Shown here one piece after another: positions 1-9,287 of a DNA stretch of 64,000 nucleotides. The DNA comes from Mycolicibacterium nivoides (GTDB taxonomy: Bacteria; Actinomycetota; Actinomycetes; Mycobacteriales; Mycobacteriaceae), in NCBI RefSeq assembly GCF_003855255.1, contig NZ_CP034072.1, positions 1,603,723-1,667,722 of the forward strand. Reading direction: 5' to 3'. The stretch's first letter is position 1, and every line of letters starts with the position of its first letter. A program made the translations under genes and the position numbers. The notes below the pieces were generated by a model. The model was not told the origin of the DNA. It saw only the letters and a list, made by a program, of their open reading frames with translations, and did not search any database.

Positions 1-186
1 ATCGGACATGCCACGGTAACCGCCGTGGTGATAGCCCTGGCCCGCACCGATCATCAGTCCGCTGAAGAAGATGACGGCAACGATGAAGAGGATCCCGGCG
101 ATGATGCCCACCACGGCGGCAGCCTGACCGAGCCGGTTGGGCCGGCTTACAGATTCGTCCGTGTGGGGTTGGGGTGCTTCGGTCAT
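1..186 (-). CDS. Small membrane protein, 3' end cut by window edge
   Basis: Reading the minus strand from an ATG at 186 gives 62 codons that run off the window. The first 21 or so residues are polar (starting MTEAPQPHTDES). A strongly hydrophobic helix of about 25 residues follows (core VVGIIAGILFIVAVIFFSG), and then a Gly/His/Tyr-rich stretch. This looks like one membrane anchor near the N-terminus. A strong ribosome binding site (AGGAGG) sits about 9 nt upstream of the ATG and decides the start. Function is unknown. The gene is too short here to assign a family. It lies downstream of isocitrate lyase on the same strand with a 238-bp gap, so it is probably transcribed separately. Confidence 0.7.
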   Translation of the reverse strand, partial: MTEAPQPHTDESVSRPNRLGQAAAVVGIIAGILFIVAVIFFSGLMIGAGQGYHHGGYRGMSD

Positions 187-424
187 GTCTGCTGCCCTCC
201 TGAACGAATGTGGCTGTGGTCAGTATGTGCCGCCTTGGCGGCTGCCAATAGGGACGTTGGTCCTCAATTTGGGCAGCACGGGTCCGTTGTCAACTGTGCA
301 TCGGATTCCACGGCCGGGTGGCGATCAACCCTGCGGTCCACGTGCCGCCGCCGAATGAGCACACGTGCATCGGCTGCGCATCGCACATGCGTCAGTGACG
401 CGGTACGAATTTCCGGCGAAAACC
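187..424. other. Intergenic region downstream of isocitrate lyase
   Basis: No convincing gene. It holds the ribosome binding site of the truncated membrane protein at its left end and a short GC-rich inverted repeat (GCCGCC-TT-GGCGGC, 228-241). It presumably also contains the promoter of the minus-strand gene at 186, but no clear -10 box stands out. Confidence 0.4.
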
Positions 425-2701
425 TCAGTCCTCCTTGCGGATCAACCGTCCCAGTGCCTCACGATCGGGTGCCAGCAGTTCATCGATGCGGGCCTGGTTC
501 ACATCGGCGACGATGATCTCACCGACCTCCTGGTACACATCGCTGAAGATGCCGTGCGCCTTCATCTTCTCGGTCTGATAGACGTTGTCCTCGGTCGGCG
601 TCACGTAGTAGACGATCTCCGGCTTGAACCGGTGGATCAGCCACACATGGATCAGATCCATCAGGCGCTTCTTGCGCAGCTTCTCGGCGAAGGTGTTCTG
701 GTCGCGCACCGTGAGAATGTTGCGGCCGTGCCGGTCCTTGATCGGGTCGACGACGACGTTGGCCAGCGGCTCCTCGCCATCACCGTAGATGCCGAGGTCG
801 AGCACGTCCGACCCTGCGCGGCGCGGCCGAAGCTGCACGCGCAGATTTTCACCGATCTTGTAGTAATCGCTCCACAGCGCCAGCCACTCCTCGAGCAGCT
901 TCTTGGGCACCTCGGTCTGCACCAGATGTTGGTGTTGCGTGGAGCCTGCGCCCATCGCCTTGGTGGTGGCGGTGCGGCCCGAAGAGGCGGCCAGGGCGGC
1001 ATCGCTGCGAGGCCCGCCCACCAGGGTTTGCGGTGTGCGATAAGGAGATTCGACCAACCGCATCTTGCGTTGCAGCCGGGCCAGCGCCAGCATGCCCTCC
1101 TGCTGCAGGGACGTCGCGAATTCCTCGCACGCCACGCCGTCGACCTGATGGCCGCCGTAGGTGATGAAGTTGAAGACGAACCCCATCTTGCCGAGTTCCG
1201 CGGGGAAGGCCCGCATTTCGTCGTCGGTCATGCCGGTGGTGTCCCAGTTGAACGACGGTGACAGGTTGTAGGCCAGCATCTGGTCGGGGAACTCGGCGTG
1301 GATGGCATCGGCGAACTGCTTGGCATCGGCCAGGTCGGCGGTCTTGGTCTCCATCCACAGGATGTCGGCGAACGGTGCGGCCGCCAGCGACTTCGCAATC
1401 GCATACGGGATACCGCCGCGCACCTGGTAATAGCCCTCGGGGGTCTTGACCCGCTCGCAGTCCCAGGCCACGTCGGCGCCCAGCTCGTGGGCTTTCTCCT
1501 GCGCCGTGTACAGCGACGCCCGGGCAGCGAAGGCGCGCCAGTCGGCGGCGCTCATCGCGGCGGGCTCGCCCTCGCGTTCCCGGAATTCCAGAAGCTCGGC
1601 AACCGCCTCGCCGTAGGTGTTCAGACCGGCGTCGGCCTGCCACGCCTCGACGAATGCCGACTCGACCTTGTCGAAGAGGGCATCCACCGAGCCGCCGGTG
1701 TGGCCCTTGACGGCGTCGGCGATGGTGCTCGTGAGGCCCTGGCGTTCCAGCCAGGCCTCGGCGGTCGCGTACTCGCCGGTAGGCAGCGCGTACAGCAGGT
1801 GGCCGTTGAGTTCGGTGACACCGAGGTCGTAGAACCGGCGCACCATTGCCAGGAAACACGACTTGTACGTCGGCACCGAGAGGTTCGTAGCCCCCAGCAG
1901 GAATGGTTGATCACGCTCATCGGCGCGGCTGTCGATCAGATTGGCCGCCTCGGCGTCGGTGCGCGCGACGATGATGCCGGGCACGCGCATGATGTCCAGC
2001 TGGAATCGCGCGGTGTTGAGCCGTTTGATCTGCTCATCCGAGGGCACCAACACCTTGCCGCCCTGGTGTCCGCATTTCTTGGTGCCGGGACGCTGATCTT
2101 CGATGTGATAGCCCGGCACCCCGGACTCGACGAAGCGGCGGATCAGGTTGCGCACATGCGGATCGCCACCGTGACCGGTGTCGGCGTCGGCGATGATGAA
2201 CGGCCGGTAGTCGACCGCCGGGGTGGCCGCGCGCTGTTCGGGGGTCATCCGCAGCCGCAGATACTGCTGGTTGCGGTCAGCGGTGAGCAGCGCCCGCACC
2301 AGCCCGGCTGCTTCATCAGGCACCTGACTCAACGGGTAGCTGGCCAGGTCGGGCCCGGGATCCTCACTGATCGAGCCCTTGGCCGAGGTGGCCCATCCAC
2401 CGAGGTAGATTCCCCTGATCCCCATCCGTTTCATCACCACCGCCTGGCCAGGCGAGTACGGCCCGAAGGTGGTGATGCTCAGCTTCTGCGCGAACAGGTC
2501 TCGAAGGTAGAGAAAGAACTCCGTGGCGGCCTCACGGGCCACCGGATAGTCCGATGGGATCGTGCCGCGTTGCTCGGCGACCTGACGCGCCGAATACAGC
2601 CGGGTGATGCCCGCGAACCGAGGGCTGTCGATGTAGGCCTGGGTGGCCTCGACATCCTTCGTGAACGGTGACGTCTCTGCGTTGGCTTCGATGGTGGCCA
2701 T
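425..2701 (-). CDS. aceA: Isocitrate lyase, long form (ICL2)
   Basis: Cleaves isocitrate to glyoxylate and succinate, the first step of the glyoxylate shunt. ICL2-type enzymes also act as methylisocitrate lyases. The protein has 758 residues, far longer than the roughly 430-residue ICL1, as expected for ICL2 with its large inserted and C-terminal domains. The active-site signature KKCGH is at residues 208-212, with catalytic Cys210. A ribosome binding site (AGAGGAG) lies about 8 nt before the ATG. In M. tuberculosis H37Rv the homologue is split into Rv1915/Rv1916; here it is one intact reading frame. The partner malate synthase (glcB) is 56 kb away in the same window. It appears monocistronic, divergent from the small gene at 2918. 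A carbon-source regulator is likely, but I cannot define its operator. Confidence 0.96.
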   Translation of the reverse strand: MATIEANAETSPFTKDVEATQAYIDSPRFAGITRLYSARQVAEQRGTIPSDYPVAREAATEFFLYLRDLFAQKLSITTFGPYSPGQAVVMKRMGIRGIYLGGWATSAKGSISEDPGPDLASYPLSQVPDEAAGLVRALLTADRNQQYLRLRMTPEQRAATPAVDYRPFIIADADTGHGGDPHVRNLIRRFVESGVPGYHIEDQRPGTKKCGHQGGKVLVPSDEQIKRLNTARFQLDIMRVPGIIVARTDAEAANLIDSRADERDQPFLLGATNLSVPTYKSCFLAMVRRFYDLGVTELNGHLLYALPTGEYATAEAWLERQGLTSTIADAVKGHTGGSVDALFDKVESAFVEAWQADAGLNTYGEAVAELLEFREREGEPAAMSAADWRAFAARASLYTAQEKAHELGADVAWDCERVKTPEGYYQVRGGIPYAIAKSLAAAPFADILWMETKTADLADAKQFADAIHAEFPDQMLAYNLSPSFNWDTTGMTDDEMRAFPAELGKMGFVFNFITYGGHQVDGVACEEFATSLQQEGMLALARLQRKMRLVESPYRTPQTLVGGPRSDAALAASSGRTATTKAMGAGSTQHQHLVQTEVPKKLLEEWLALWSDYYKIGENLRVQLRPRRAGSDVLDLGIYGDGEEPLANVVVDPIKDRHGRNILTVRDQNTFAEKLRKKRLMDLIHVWLIHRFKPEIVYYVTPTEDNVYQTEKMKAHGIFSDVYQEVGEIIVADVNQARIDELLAPDREALGRLIRKED

Positions 2702-2917
2702 GGGTTTGCTCCTCTACGAGCTCGGCTTCCTCGATTATCGCGGCGTAGGCGATGAAAGGGACCGGATGCGGAAAAATCGCCGCGATGGCCGGCAGCACCG
2801 ATGCCACCTGCTTGCGGACAATCTCGAAAAGCTGTGTATTTCAGCCAGTTTGACAAGCGGTTTCGCCGACTTCGCCAACCCGTGGCCGCCGCCTGCGTTC
2901 GCCCCTACGATCGGGGC

Positions 2918-3079
2918 ATGCCGAAGCTGACCAAGAAGGTGAAATCGCTGTTCAGTAGGCGTCGGCCGGTCACGCGCGAAGATGCCGCAGAGATTGCCGA
3001 CTGGCTCAACGAAGGCGGTGCGCTGCATCCCGACGGACCGCCGACGGTCATCGATCCGAATAAGAGCAAGAACGCCTGA
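2918..3079 (+). CDS. Small basic/acidic hypothetical protein (53 aa), leaderless
   Basis: A 53-residue protein starting MPKLTKKVKSLFSRRRPVTR. It has a basic N-terminal third and an acidic C-terminal part (EDAAEIADWLNEGG). The frame stays open further upstream, but a mycobacterial -10 box TACGAT at 2906-2911 ends 7 nt before the ATG at 2918. This puts the transcription start on the start codon, so I choose this internal ATG. It is divergent from isocitrate lyase and 62 nt ahead of the next plus-strand gene. Function is unknown; no membrane segment and no motif I recognise. Confidence 0.6.
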   Translation: MPKLTKKVKSLFSRRRPVTREDAAEIADWLNEGGALHPDGPPTVIDPNKSKNA

Positions 3080-3141
3080 CACCGGGCCGGATTCGCAGAT
3101 AACGGGCTTGTCGATTCCGCTCGCCGCCTAGGCTGCACGCC

Positions 3142-3537
3142 ATGTCGATCGACCGGGCCGCGCTGGCCGCCGGTGCCATCCGATTCGCGTCGGGCGTCTC
3201 GTTTCTCGTCGACCCGAAGCGGGCCGACCGGTTGTGGGGCGGACGGGAAACACCAGACGCGACCGCGCAGTTGATGTGGCGGTCGATGGGCTATCGCGAT
3301 GCGCTGATCGGCGGCCTGCTGCTGGCGGCGGGTCTGCGGGGCAGGGACACCCGCGGTTGGTTCCTGGCCTCCGGCGGGGCTGATGCCGCCGACCTGCTCG
3401 GCGGGATGGCGGTACACGACCAGCTGCCACGGTCGCAGCAGGTCATCGGCCTCGGGGGAGCCGTGGTCGGCATCGCGGTGGGACTCTGGGGCGCAACCCG
3501 CCGCCGTGAGCGCGCGGCAGAATCGGTCACCGGCTAG
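3142..3537 (+). CDS. Small integral membrane protein (131 aa), unknown function
   Basis: A 131-residue hydrophobic protein with three or four predicted membrane segments: around the N-terminal AAGAIRFASGVSFL region, around ALIGGLLLAAGL, around DAADLLGG, and a C-terminal GLGGAVVGIAVGLWGA followed by a basic tail (TRRRERAA). This layout resembles the DUF4267-like membrane proteins of actinobacteria, but I am not certain of the family. A -10 box TAGGCT at 3129-3134 ends 8 nt before the ATG, so the mRNA is probably leaderless. It converges with the MFS gene that ends at 3554, only 16 bp away. Confidence 0.65.
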   Translation: MSIDRAALAAGAIRFASGVSFLVDPKRADRLWGGRETPDATAQLMWRSMGYRDALIGGLLLAAGLRGRDTRGWFLASGGADAADLLGGMAVHDQLPRSQQVIGLGGAVVGIAVGLWGATRRRERAAESVTG

Positions 3538-3553
3538 GTCGATCGACCTCGAT

Positions 3554-4855
3554 CTAGAAATCTGCCTCGACGATGTCGCCGCGGTACCAGCGCGTCCCCA
3601 TCAGATAGCAACCCATGGCCATCAGCTGCAGCGTCGGCACCAGGATCAGCAGCGCCCGGCCCAGCGCGTGTGCGCCGAGATCAGGGGTCAGCGTGTCACT
3701 GATCAGGCCGGTGACGAACGGCCCGACGGCCCCCAGGGTGGCATTGAAGAACAAGAAGATCGCCGAGGCGGTCGCCCGTTGACCGGGTAGCACCAGACGT
3801 TGAATGGCTGCGATCGACGGGGCCATGTACGACGTGCCGATGATGTAGCTCAGCGCCAGGAACCACACGCATGCCACCCGACTCTCGACCGTGAACGCCA
3901 GCACCGAGGCCGGCAGCAGCAGGGCCGTGGTCAGCACCACGATCCACAACAGCCAGCGCGGATCGCGCGCGGCCAGCCGATCCGCCAGCCGGCCCACGAT
4001 CAAAAGCCCCAGGACTCCGGCCACCCCGGTGGCCAGGCCGTACTCCCACCCGACCTCACTGAGCGTCATGGACCGGGTCCGCATCAGGAAAGCCGGGGTG
4101 AACGTGGTCAGCGAGTACCCGGCGGCCGCGATGAACGCGGTGCCGCCGACAAGTGACAGGAAGCTGCGCTTGCGCAGCAGGGCCCACCACTTGACCTGCG
4201 TGCCCGGTTCCGCGGGCGCCGTCACCGGCAGCGACTGGCGGACCCCGACCAGCAGCAGCACCAGCGGGGCGAACACCACGCTGATCACACCCATCACCAC
4301 GAAAGCCGTTCGCCAGCCGAGGTTGTCGGCCAACAGTCCGCCGCCGATCAGGCTGGCGCCGCTGGCCAGGGGGATGGCGAAGGTGAGCACCGCCAGCGGT
4401 GCCGCGCGATGCTGCGGGGCGAAGTTGCGGGCCACGTACGCATGAGCGGCCGGGGTGCTCCCGGCCTCACCCACCGCAACGCCCACCCTGGTGAGGGCGA
4501 GCTGAAAGCCGGACTGCACGGCACCACCGAGCATGGTCATGGTGCCCCACAGCGTCAGGCAGGCCGCGACGACCGCGCCATACGTTCCGCGGTCGGCGAT
4601 TCGCGCCACCGCGATGCCGAGCACCGCGTACACGATGAGGAAGCCGAACCCGTTGATCACCCCGATCGCGGTGTCCGACAGGGCGAGGTCGTGCTTGATG
4701 GGCTCGGCCAGCACCGCAGGCAGGAACCGGTCGACGTAGTTGAGGGTTCCGACCAGGGTCAACAGTGCGACCGCCGCCCACGCCCGCCGCGGCCCGTGCC
4801 CGTCGGCGGCTGCGGACGGCAGGGTGGTCAATGGCGCCTGGCCGGTCTCACCCAT
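3554..4855 (-). CDS. MFS transporter, spinster-like
   Basis: A 433-residue major facilitator with about 12 hydrophobic segments. The first helix region carries NYVDRFLPAVLAEPIK, which is typical of the spinster (Spns)-like branch. The substrate is unknown; spinster-like carriers in bacteria are often tied to lipids or aromatic acids. The frame stays open upstream into the SDR gene. The ATG at 4855 is chosen because it overlaps the SDR stop (ATGGGTGA), a layout that favours translational coupling. The SDR (4848-5702) and this transporter therefore form a two-gene operon, suggesting uptake or export of the SDR's substrate or product. Confidence 0.85.
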   Translation of the reverse strand: MGETGQAPLTTLPSAAADGHGPRRAWAAVALLTLVGTLNYVDRFLPAVLAEPIKHDLALSDTAIGVINGFGFLIVYAVLGIAVARIADRGTYGAVVAACLTLWGTMTMLGGAVQSGFQLALTRVGVAVGEAGSTPAAHAYVARNFAPQHRAAPLAVLTFAIPLASGASLIGGGLLADNLGWRTAFVVMGVISVVFAPLVLLLVGVRQSLPVTAPAEPGTQVKWWALLRKRSFLSLVGGTAFIAAAGYSLTTFTPAFLMRTRSMTLSEVGWEYGLATGVAGVLGLLIVGRLADRLAARDPRWLLWIVVLTTALLLPASVLAFTVESRVACVWFLALSYIIGTSYMAPSIAAIQRLVLPGQRATASAIFLFFNATLGAVGPFVTGLISDTLTPDLGAHALGRALLILVPTLQLMAMGCYLMGTRWYRGDIVEADF

Positions 4856-5702
4856 GCCGGACGCCGCGCGCGAACCGCCACAGGTACTGCGGCAGACGCC
4901 GTACCGGCACGGACTTCGGCCAATCCCGGGGACGGAAGAAGGCGTCGGAGCCTCCGTCGACGAACACCACACTGCCGCAGAGGAAATCGGCCGAGTCCGA
5001 CAGCATGAAGCAGATCCAGTCGGCCAGATGGCCGGCGTCGCCGTAGCCACCGATGGGCACCGGGAACGACCGTACGGCGCGGCCCTCGCGCGGATCCGCG
5101 AGTTGGGCCTCGAGCAACGGCGTCAGGATCGCCCCCGGAGCCAGTGCGTTGAGCCGGATCCCTGCACCGGCCCACGCTGCGGTGACCGCATTGATCCGCA
5201 GCCAGCGGCTGACCGCGATCTTGGAGGCCGCGTACATGATGGCCGACCCGTTGCGGCCCAGCAGCCGCAACGAGCGCACCGCCTTGTCGGTGTCACGCGC
5301 CAACAGCGCCCGAATGGTCCGGCGCGGAACGACCGGTACGGTTGTCGTCGAATTACTGGCGATCACAACGACTTTGGCGCGGTCCGCGGCGGCCAGTGCC
5401 GGGCGCAAGGCATCCAGCAGCTCCACCACGCCGAGGAAGTTGACCTCGGCGATCAATCGGTTCCGGTCAGCGCCGGATCCGGGACCCAGCCCGGCGGCCA
5501 GCACGGCCCCATCGAGCACCCCGCCGCACGCTGCCAACACGCCATCGGCCGCTGCCCGGCGCCCCTGCGGGGTGGACAGATCGGCCACCACATCGCCGGA
5601 CGTGACGTCCACGCCGACCACGGTGTGCCCGAGTTCTCGCAGCCGTTCGGCGGCCTGCAGTCCCATGCCGGATGCGGACCCGGTAACCGCGTATGTGCCG
5701 AT
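4848..5702 (-). CDS. Short-chain dehydrogenase/reductase, probable non-standard ATC start
   Basis: An NAD(P)-dependent SDR of 284 residues. The Rossmann motif TGSASGMG is at residues 7-14, followed by VVGVDV, and the active-site YxxxK is Y157-K161. The C-terminal VDGG element follows at about 248-251. This shape resembles 3-alpha-hydroxysteroid dehydrogenase-type SDRs. No ATG, GTG or TTG lies in frame between the ribosome binding site and the Rossmann motif. AAGGAGG (5708-5714) is followed 5 nt later by ATC at 5702, which I propose as the initiator. The next in-frame ATG (GMGLQ) would destroy the NAD-binding loop. The gene is divergent from the SDR at 5763 (60-bp gap) and coupled to the downstream MFS gene. 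Confidence 0.85.
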   Translation of the reverse strand: MGTYAVTGSASGMGLQAAERLRELGHTVVGVDVTSGDVVADLSTPQGRRAAADGVLAACGGVLDGAVLAAGLGPGSGADRNRLIAEVNFLGVVELLDALRPALAAADRAKVVVIASNSTTTVPVVPRRTIRALLARDTDKAVRSLRLLGRNGSAIMYAASKIAVSRWLRINAVTAAWAGAGIRLNALAPGAILTPLLEAQLADPREGRAVRSFPVPIGGYGDAGHLADWICFMLSDSADFLCGSVVFVDGGSDAFFRPRDWPKSVPVRRLPQYLWRFARGVRHG

Positions 5703-5762
5703 GATCGCCTCCTTGCGGCCCGATCGTGGGCCGGTCCGGCGGCCAAAGATAGCATCCGAGAC

Positions 5763-6563
5763 ATGACCGACCTTGCCAAATACGGGCCGTGGGCCGTAAT
5801 CGCCGGCGGCTCCGAGGGGGTCGGCGCGGAGTTCGCCCGGATGCTCGCCGAGGACGGGTTCAACCTGGTCCTGCTGGCGCGGAAAGCCGGTCCGCTGGAG
5901 GTCACCGCGCAGCGCTGCCGGGACCTGGGCGTGCAGGTGCGCGCCGTGGCGGTCGATCTGGTGGACGATGCGTCGACCGCGCAGATCGCCGAGGCGACTG
6001 CCGACCTGGAGATCGGCCTGCTGATCTACAACGCCGGGGCCAACACCTGCAGCGAACGCTTCCTGGATGCGCCGCTGGCCGATTTCCAGAAGGTCGTCGA
6101 CCTCAATATCACCAGGATGATGGAGTTGGTTCAGCACTTCGGCAGGCCGATGGCCGCACGAGGCCGGGGCGGAATCCTGCTGGTGGGTTCACTGGCGGGC
6201 TACGCGGGGTCGATGCGGCACACCGTCTACGGCGGGGTGAAGGCGTACGGCCGGCTGTTCGCCGAGAGCCTGTGGCTGGAGTTGCGCGAATACAACGTCG
6301 ACGTGCTGGAGCTGGTGCTCGGTGTGACCCGTACCCCGGCGATGGAACGCGCCGGCCTGAACTTCGAGGCACCGGGCATGCGGATCAACGATCCGGCCGA
6401 GGTCGCGCGGGAGGGGCTGGATCACCTCGGTGCGGGGCCGGTGCACGTGGCGGGCGGCAACGCCAAACGCGCCGAGATGAACAGTGCGCCGGACCGGGCG
6501 CAGGTTGTGCTCAAGTCCGACGCCGCGATCCGCAACCTGATCAATCAGCGGGCGCCGCAATGA
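5763..6563 (+). CDS. Short-chain dehydrogenase/reductase (266 aa), leaderless
   Basis: An SDR with an unusual cofactor loop GGSEGVGAEFA (residues 15-25), NAG at 90-92, Ser143, and the catalytic Y156-K160 (YGGVK). The substrate is unknown. The reading frame extends far upstream, but the -10 box TAGCAT (5750-5755) ends 8 nt before the ATG at 5763, so I take this as a leaderless start. Its stop overlaps the ATG of the next gene (ATGA at 6560-6563), so the two are translationally coupled with an NTF2-like protein, a frequent partner of SDRs in mycobacterial lipid and sterol catabolism. It is divergent from the SDR/MFS operon. Confidence 0.88.
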   Translation: MTDLAKYGPWAVIAGGSEGVGAEFARMLAEDGFNLVLLARKAGPLEVTAQRCRDLGVQVRAVAVDLVDDASTAQIAEATADLEIGLLIYNAGANTCSERFLDAPLADFQKVVDLNITRMMELVQHFGRPMAARGRGGILLVGSLAGYAGSMRHTVYGGVKAYGRLFAESLWLELREYNVDVLELVLGVTRTPAMERAGLNFEAPGMRINDPAEVAREGLDHLGAGPVHVAGGNAKRAEMNSAPDRAQVVLKSDAAIRNLINQRAPQ

Positions 6564-7063
6564 CATCCGAGCTCGCTGCGCTCGAGGCGCGGCTGCGCCG
6601 ACTCGAGGACGAACGCGACATCGCCCGGTTGATCGCGTCCTACGGCCCGCTGGTGGATGCCGCGGACGCCGACGGGACCGCCGCGCTGTGGGCGACCGAC
6701 GGTCGCTATGAGGTCGAGGGCTGGGCGATGGCCGGCCGGGCAGACGTCCACGCGATGGTCAGCTCGACATCCCACCGCGCCCTGGTGGCCACGGGATGCA
6801 GTCACTTTCTCGGCCCCGCCGTGGTCACCGTCGACGGCGACACCGCGGTGGCCGTGTGTGAGTCGCTGGTGCTGGTCCGCCGCGAGACCCCCGACGACGG
6901 GTCCAGCGAGTATGGGGTGTGGCGGGCAACGGCCAATCACTTCGAGCTGGCCCGCATAGACGGGCGATGGCAGATCAGCCGGCGTTCCAGCCGCCTGCTC
7001 AACGGCGACCCGGCAGCACACCGGCTGCTGACCGCCGGTGTGGCCGGAGAGCCAGCGACCTGA
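6560..7063 (+). CDS. NTF2/SnoaL-like protein
   Basis: A 167-residue protein with the SnoaL-like (NTF2 fold) pattern. It has an N-terminal helix (LEARLRRLEDERDIARLIASYG), then DAADADGTAALWATDGRYEVEG and a C-terminal beta-rich half ending in a typical ARIDGRWQISRRS strand. Relatives are small hydratases, isomerases or accessory subunits. The ATG at 6560 overlaps the stop of the SDR (ATGA), so the pair is one operon and probably one pathway. No substrate can be inferred. Confidence 0.8.
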   Translation: MTSELAALEARLRRLEDERDIARLIASYGPLVDAADADGTAALWATDGRYEVEGWAMAGRADVHAMVSSTSHRALVATGCSHFLGPAVVTVDGDTAVAVCESLVLVRRETPDDGSSEYGVWRATANHFELARIDGRWQISRRSSRLLNGDPAAHRLLTAGVAGEPAT

Positions 7064-7183
7064 CCCAGATGAATTCTCGGTGCCCAGGCGGTTACCGATC
7101 TCTCCTCCGAGATGCCGATGCGGCCGGGGCGACTTACGCTCGTCGCGGTCGGGTGTCAGCCGAGGGGAATCGAGGTCGCAGGG

Positions 7184-8275
7184 GTGAAGACAGTGCTGGG
7201 GCTGTCGGTGACTTCGCACGGCATCGCCTGGGCGCTGGTCGACGGCCGCTCGACGGATGTCACCGCGCTCGATGACGACGCTTTCGAGGTCGACGCCTCC
7301 GATCAGCTGGCCGACCGCGTCGCTGCCGCTGCCCGCAGTGCACAGGCCATCGCGGCGACCAGCGGCCAGGACGTGGCCGCGATCGGTGTGACCTGGCACG
7401 GGCCCGACGGTGCCGATACCAGCGACGAGTTGGCCGAACTTCTCGATCTTCTTGCCGCCGCGGGGTTCGACGACGTGCGCGTGGTTGCCGGGCAGACCGG
7501 CGCCGACGACCTGGACGAGGACGAGGCTCAGGTGCGCGACGCCCAGGCCGCCGCACGAGCTGTCGCGACCAACGCGGTCGCCGCCACATCCAGACTGCCC
7601 CGCTACCGCCCGCCGGCCCCGTGCAAAAACCGGGCGGCACGGGTGGTGGCCGCCGCCGCGGCGACGGTTGCGGCGGGCATGCTGACGGTCGGCTCACAGT
7701 TCACCGCACCCGCACCGGTCCCGGCCGGCGACGAGGGGGACATCACCGCGGCGGCCCCGGCTCCGCGGCTGGTCACCGTCGCCGCACCCCGACTGTCGGA
7801 ACGTGCGGTGCCGATGCTGCCCACCGAGGAGCCCGTCCAGGTGCAGGTCGCCGAGCGGGCCGAACGGGCACCGGTCGAGCAACCGGCGGAACCGGTCGTG
7901 GCCGCACACGTGACGCCCGCCGAGCCGGTTGCTCCCGTGCAACTCGCCCAGCCGGTATCCGTGGTGCAAACCGCTGGGCCCCAAACGGTTCCAGTGGTTC
8001 AGATGGCAGTCCCGGCGCAGGCGCCGGTCGCGTCGAACATACCGACGCAGCAGCCGGCCGGAGTCCCCGCCGCGCACCTGCCGGCTGTCCAGCCGCAGCT
8101 GCCTGCAGCCGAAGCCCACATCGCGGCCGATCCGTCGCCGGGCCCCACGTCGGCCCCCACTGCCTTGTCGGTACCCGCCCCAGCACTGGCCCCCGCGCCT
8201 CTGACGGCCCCCGCGCCGGCCCCCGTACCTCCACCTGATCCCATCAGCGGATGGCTGCTCGCCGCGATGCCGTAG
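7184..8275 (+). CDS. DUF7159-type protein with proline-rich C-terminus
   Basis: A 363-residue protein with three parts. Residues 1-135 form a globular domain beginning VKTVLGLSVTSHGIAW, with the actin/hexokinase-like look seen in mycobacterial DUF7159 proteins. Residues about 153-171 form one membrane helix. The C-terminal half is very rich in Ala/Pro/Val (many PVQ, PAP, PAE units), probably disordered and crossing the cell wall. The frame is open 24 codons further upstream; I prefer the GTG at 7184 because the DUF7159 domain begins there. Function is unknown. It converges on the gene ending at 8283 with 7 bp between. Confidence 0.7.
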   Translation: MKTVLGLSVTSHGIAWALVDGRSTDVTALDDDAFEVDASDQLADRVAAAARSAQAIAATSGQDVAAIGVTWHGPDGADTSDELAELLDLLAAAGFDDVRVVAGQTGADDLDEDEAQVRDAQAAARAVATNAVAATSRLPRYRPPAPCKNRAARVVAAAAATVAAGMLTVGSQFTAPAPVPAGDEGDITAAAPAPRLVTVAAPRLSERAVPMLPTEEPVQVQVAERAERAPVEQPAEPVVAAHVTPAEPVAPVQLAQPVSVVQTAGPQTVPVVQMAVPAQAPVASNIPTQQPAGVPAAHLPAVQPQLPAAEAHIAADPSPGPTSAPTALSVPAPALAPAPLTAPAPAPVPPPDPISGWLLAAMP

Positions 8276-8282
8276 CGCGGGG

Positions 8283-9287
8283 TCAACCCATCGTCGCCAG
8301 GTTGTTCCAGAAATGCCTCAGACTGCCGGTGCCGCCGAACAACGTCGTGAAGTTGGTGGAATCGACCAGGACGATATCGCCGGCCCGGCCGGACGCCGGG
8401 GGCATCCAGATCAGCGCGTTGAACTCGGCGTTGCCCGCCTCGGTGAACGGATGCGGCCGGGTGGGGTCGACGAGCTGGCGTCCCAGCACCCGCAGGGCGT
8501 CGCTTTCCGGTGCCGTCAGTTCGTAGTGCGGCAGGTGCGGATGGAAATTGAAGGTGCTGACGTCGGCGAGCAATCCAGGGGAGTCCAGATCGCGCAGTGC
8601 CGTCAGCGGTGCGATCTCGGTGGTGCCCTCGACGACGGCCGGACGCAGCCCCCACACGTTGTGCACCGGGACGTCGAGCGCGGCCATCAGCGAGCGGGTG
8701 TACTGGCCGAAGCGCTGTTGCCGTGGTACCAGCGGATCTCCGTGATGCAGGTACTCGACCTGGCGCCGGCCGAAGTCGTCAGTGTCACCGACGTCGTGGT
8801 GCGGCGCCAGCAGCAGGCAGGTGCCCTCGCGCTGTAGCCAACGCCGGATCGCCGCGATCTCGGCCGGGTCGGCCTCTTGTTCCGACAGGATGTGGTCGAG
8901 GCCGAACACCATCAAGGTGTCGCAGTCATCGAGAACCCGCTCGTCGATGGGGAGCCGGTAGCCGGCCTGATCGATCCGCTGGAACACGGCCACCGGATGC
9001 CCAGTGACCTCACCTGCCAATTCCTGGAAGGCCAGCGTCGAACGGTGGAACAACTCCAGCGTGCCGGCGATGCCCTGCAGGAAGGAGGCGGCATCGTATT
9101 CGGGCGTCTCGTATGCCGGCCACAGCACGTTGCGGACTTCGGTCATGGTGGAGAACCGGTTCTCCATGGCCGCCGGATCGCGTTGGGCTTCCCAGGGGTA
9201 GCTCCAGGTCCAGTAGATGCTGATCCGGCGGTGCCCGTCGTGAGGGCGGGGAATGTGCGTCTGGTTGTACGTGCGGGCACCGGTCAT
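8283..9287 (-). CDS. Conserved protein of unknown function in DyP operon
   Basis: A 334-residue soluble protein that I do not recognise with confidence. The middle part (DDCDTLMVFGLDHILSE, then AIRRWLQREGTCLLLAPHHD, near residues 123-165) resembles the class I glutamine amidotransferase-like fold used to sense or open a hidden domain. I see no Cys nucleophile. Aromatic/His-rich N-terminus (ISIYWTWSYPWEAQRD). Its ATG overlaps the stop of the peroxidase gene (ATGA at 9284-9287), so it is the third cistron of a tight operon with the DyP-type peroxidase and the small barrel-like protein. Joint work on one substrate or heme-protein complex is likely but unproven. Confidence 0.7.
   Translation of the reverse strand: MTGARTYNQTHIPRPHDGHRRISIYWTWSYPWEAQRDPAAMENRFSTMTEVRNVLWPAYETPEYDAASFLQGIAGTLELFHRSTLAFQELAGEVTGHPVAVFQRIDQAGYRLPIDERVLDDCDTLMVFGLDHILSEQEADPAEIAAIRRWLQREGTCLLLAPHHDVGDTDDFGRRQVEYLHHGDPLVPRQQRFGQYTRSLMAALDVPVHNVWGLRPAVVEGTTEIAPLTALRDLDSPGLLADVSTFNFHPHLPHYELTAPESDALRVLGRQLVDPTRPHPFTEAGNAEFNALIWMPPASGRAGDIVLVDSTNFTTLFGGTGSLRHFWNNLATMG

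Noticed and set aside
1298..2671. 457-codon open frame antisense to isocitrate lyase
   Set aside because: The lyase frame has the KKCGH motif and full-length homology pattern; the antisense frame shows no domain.
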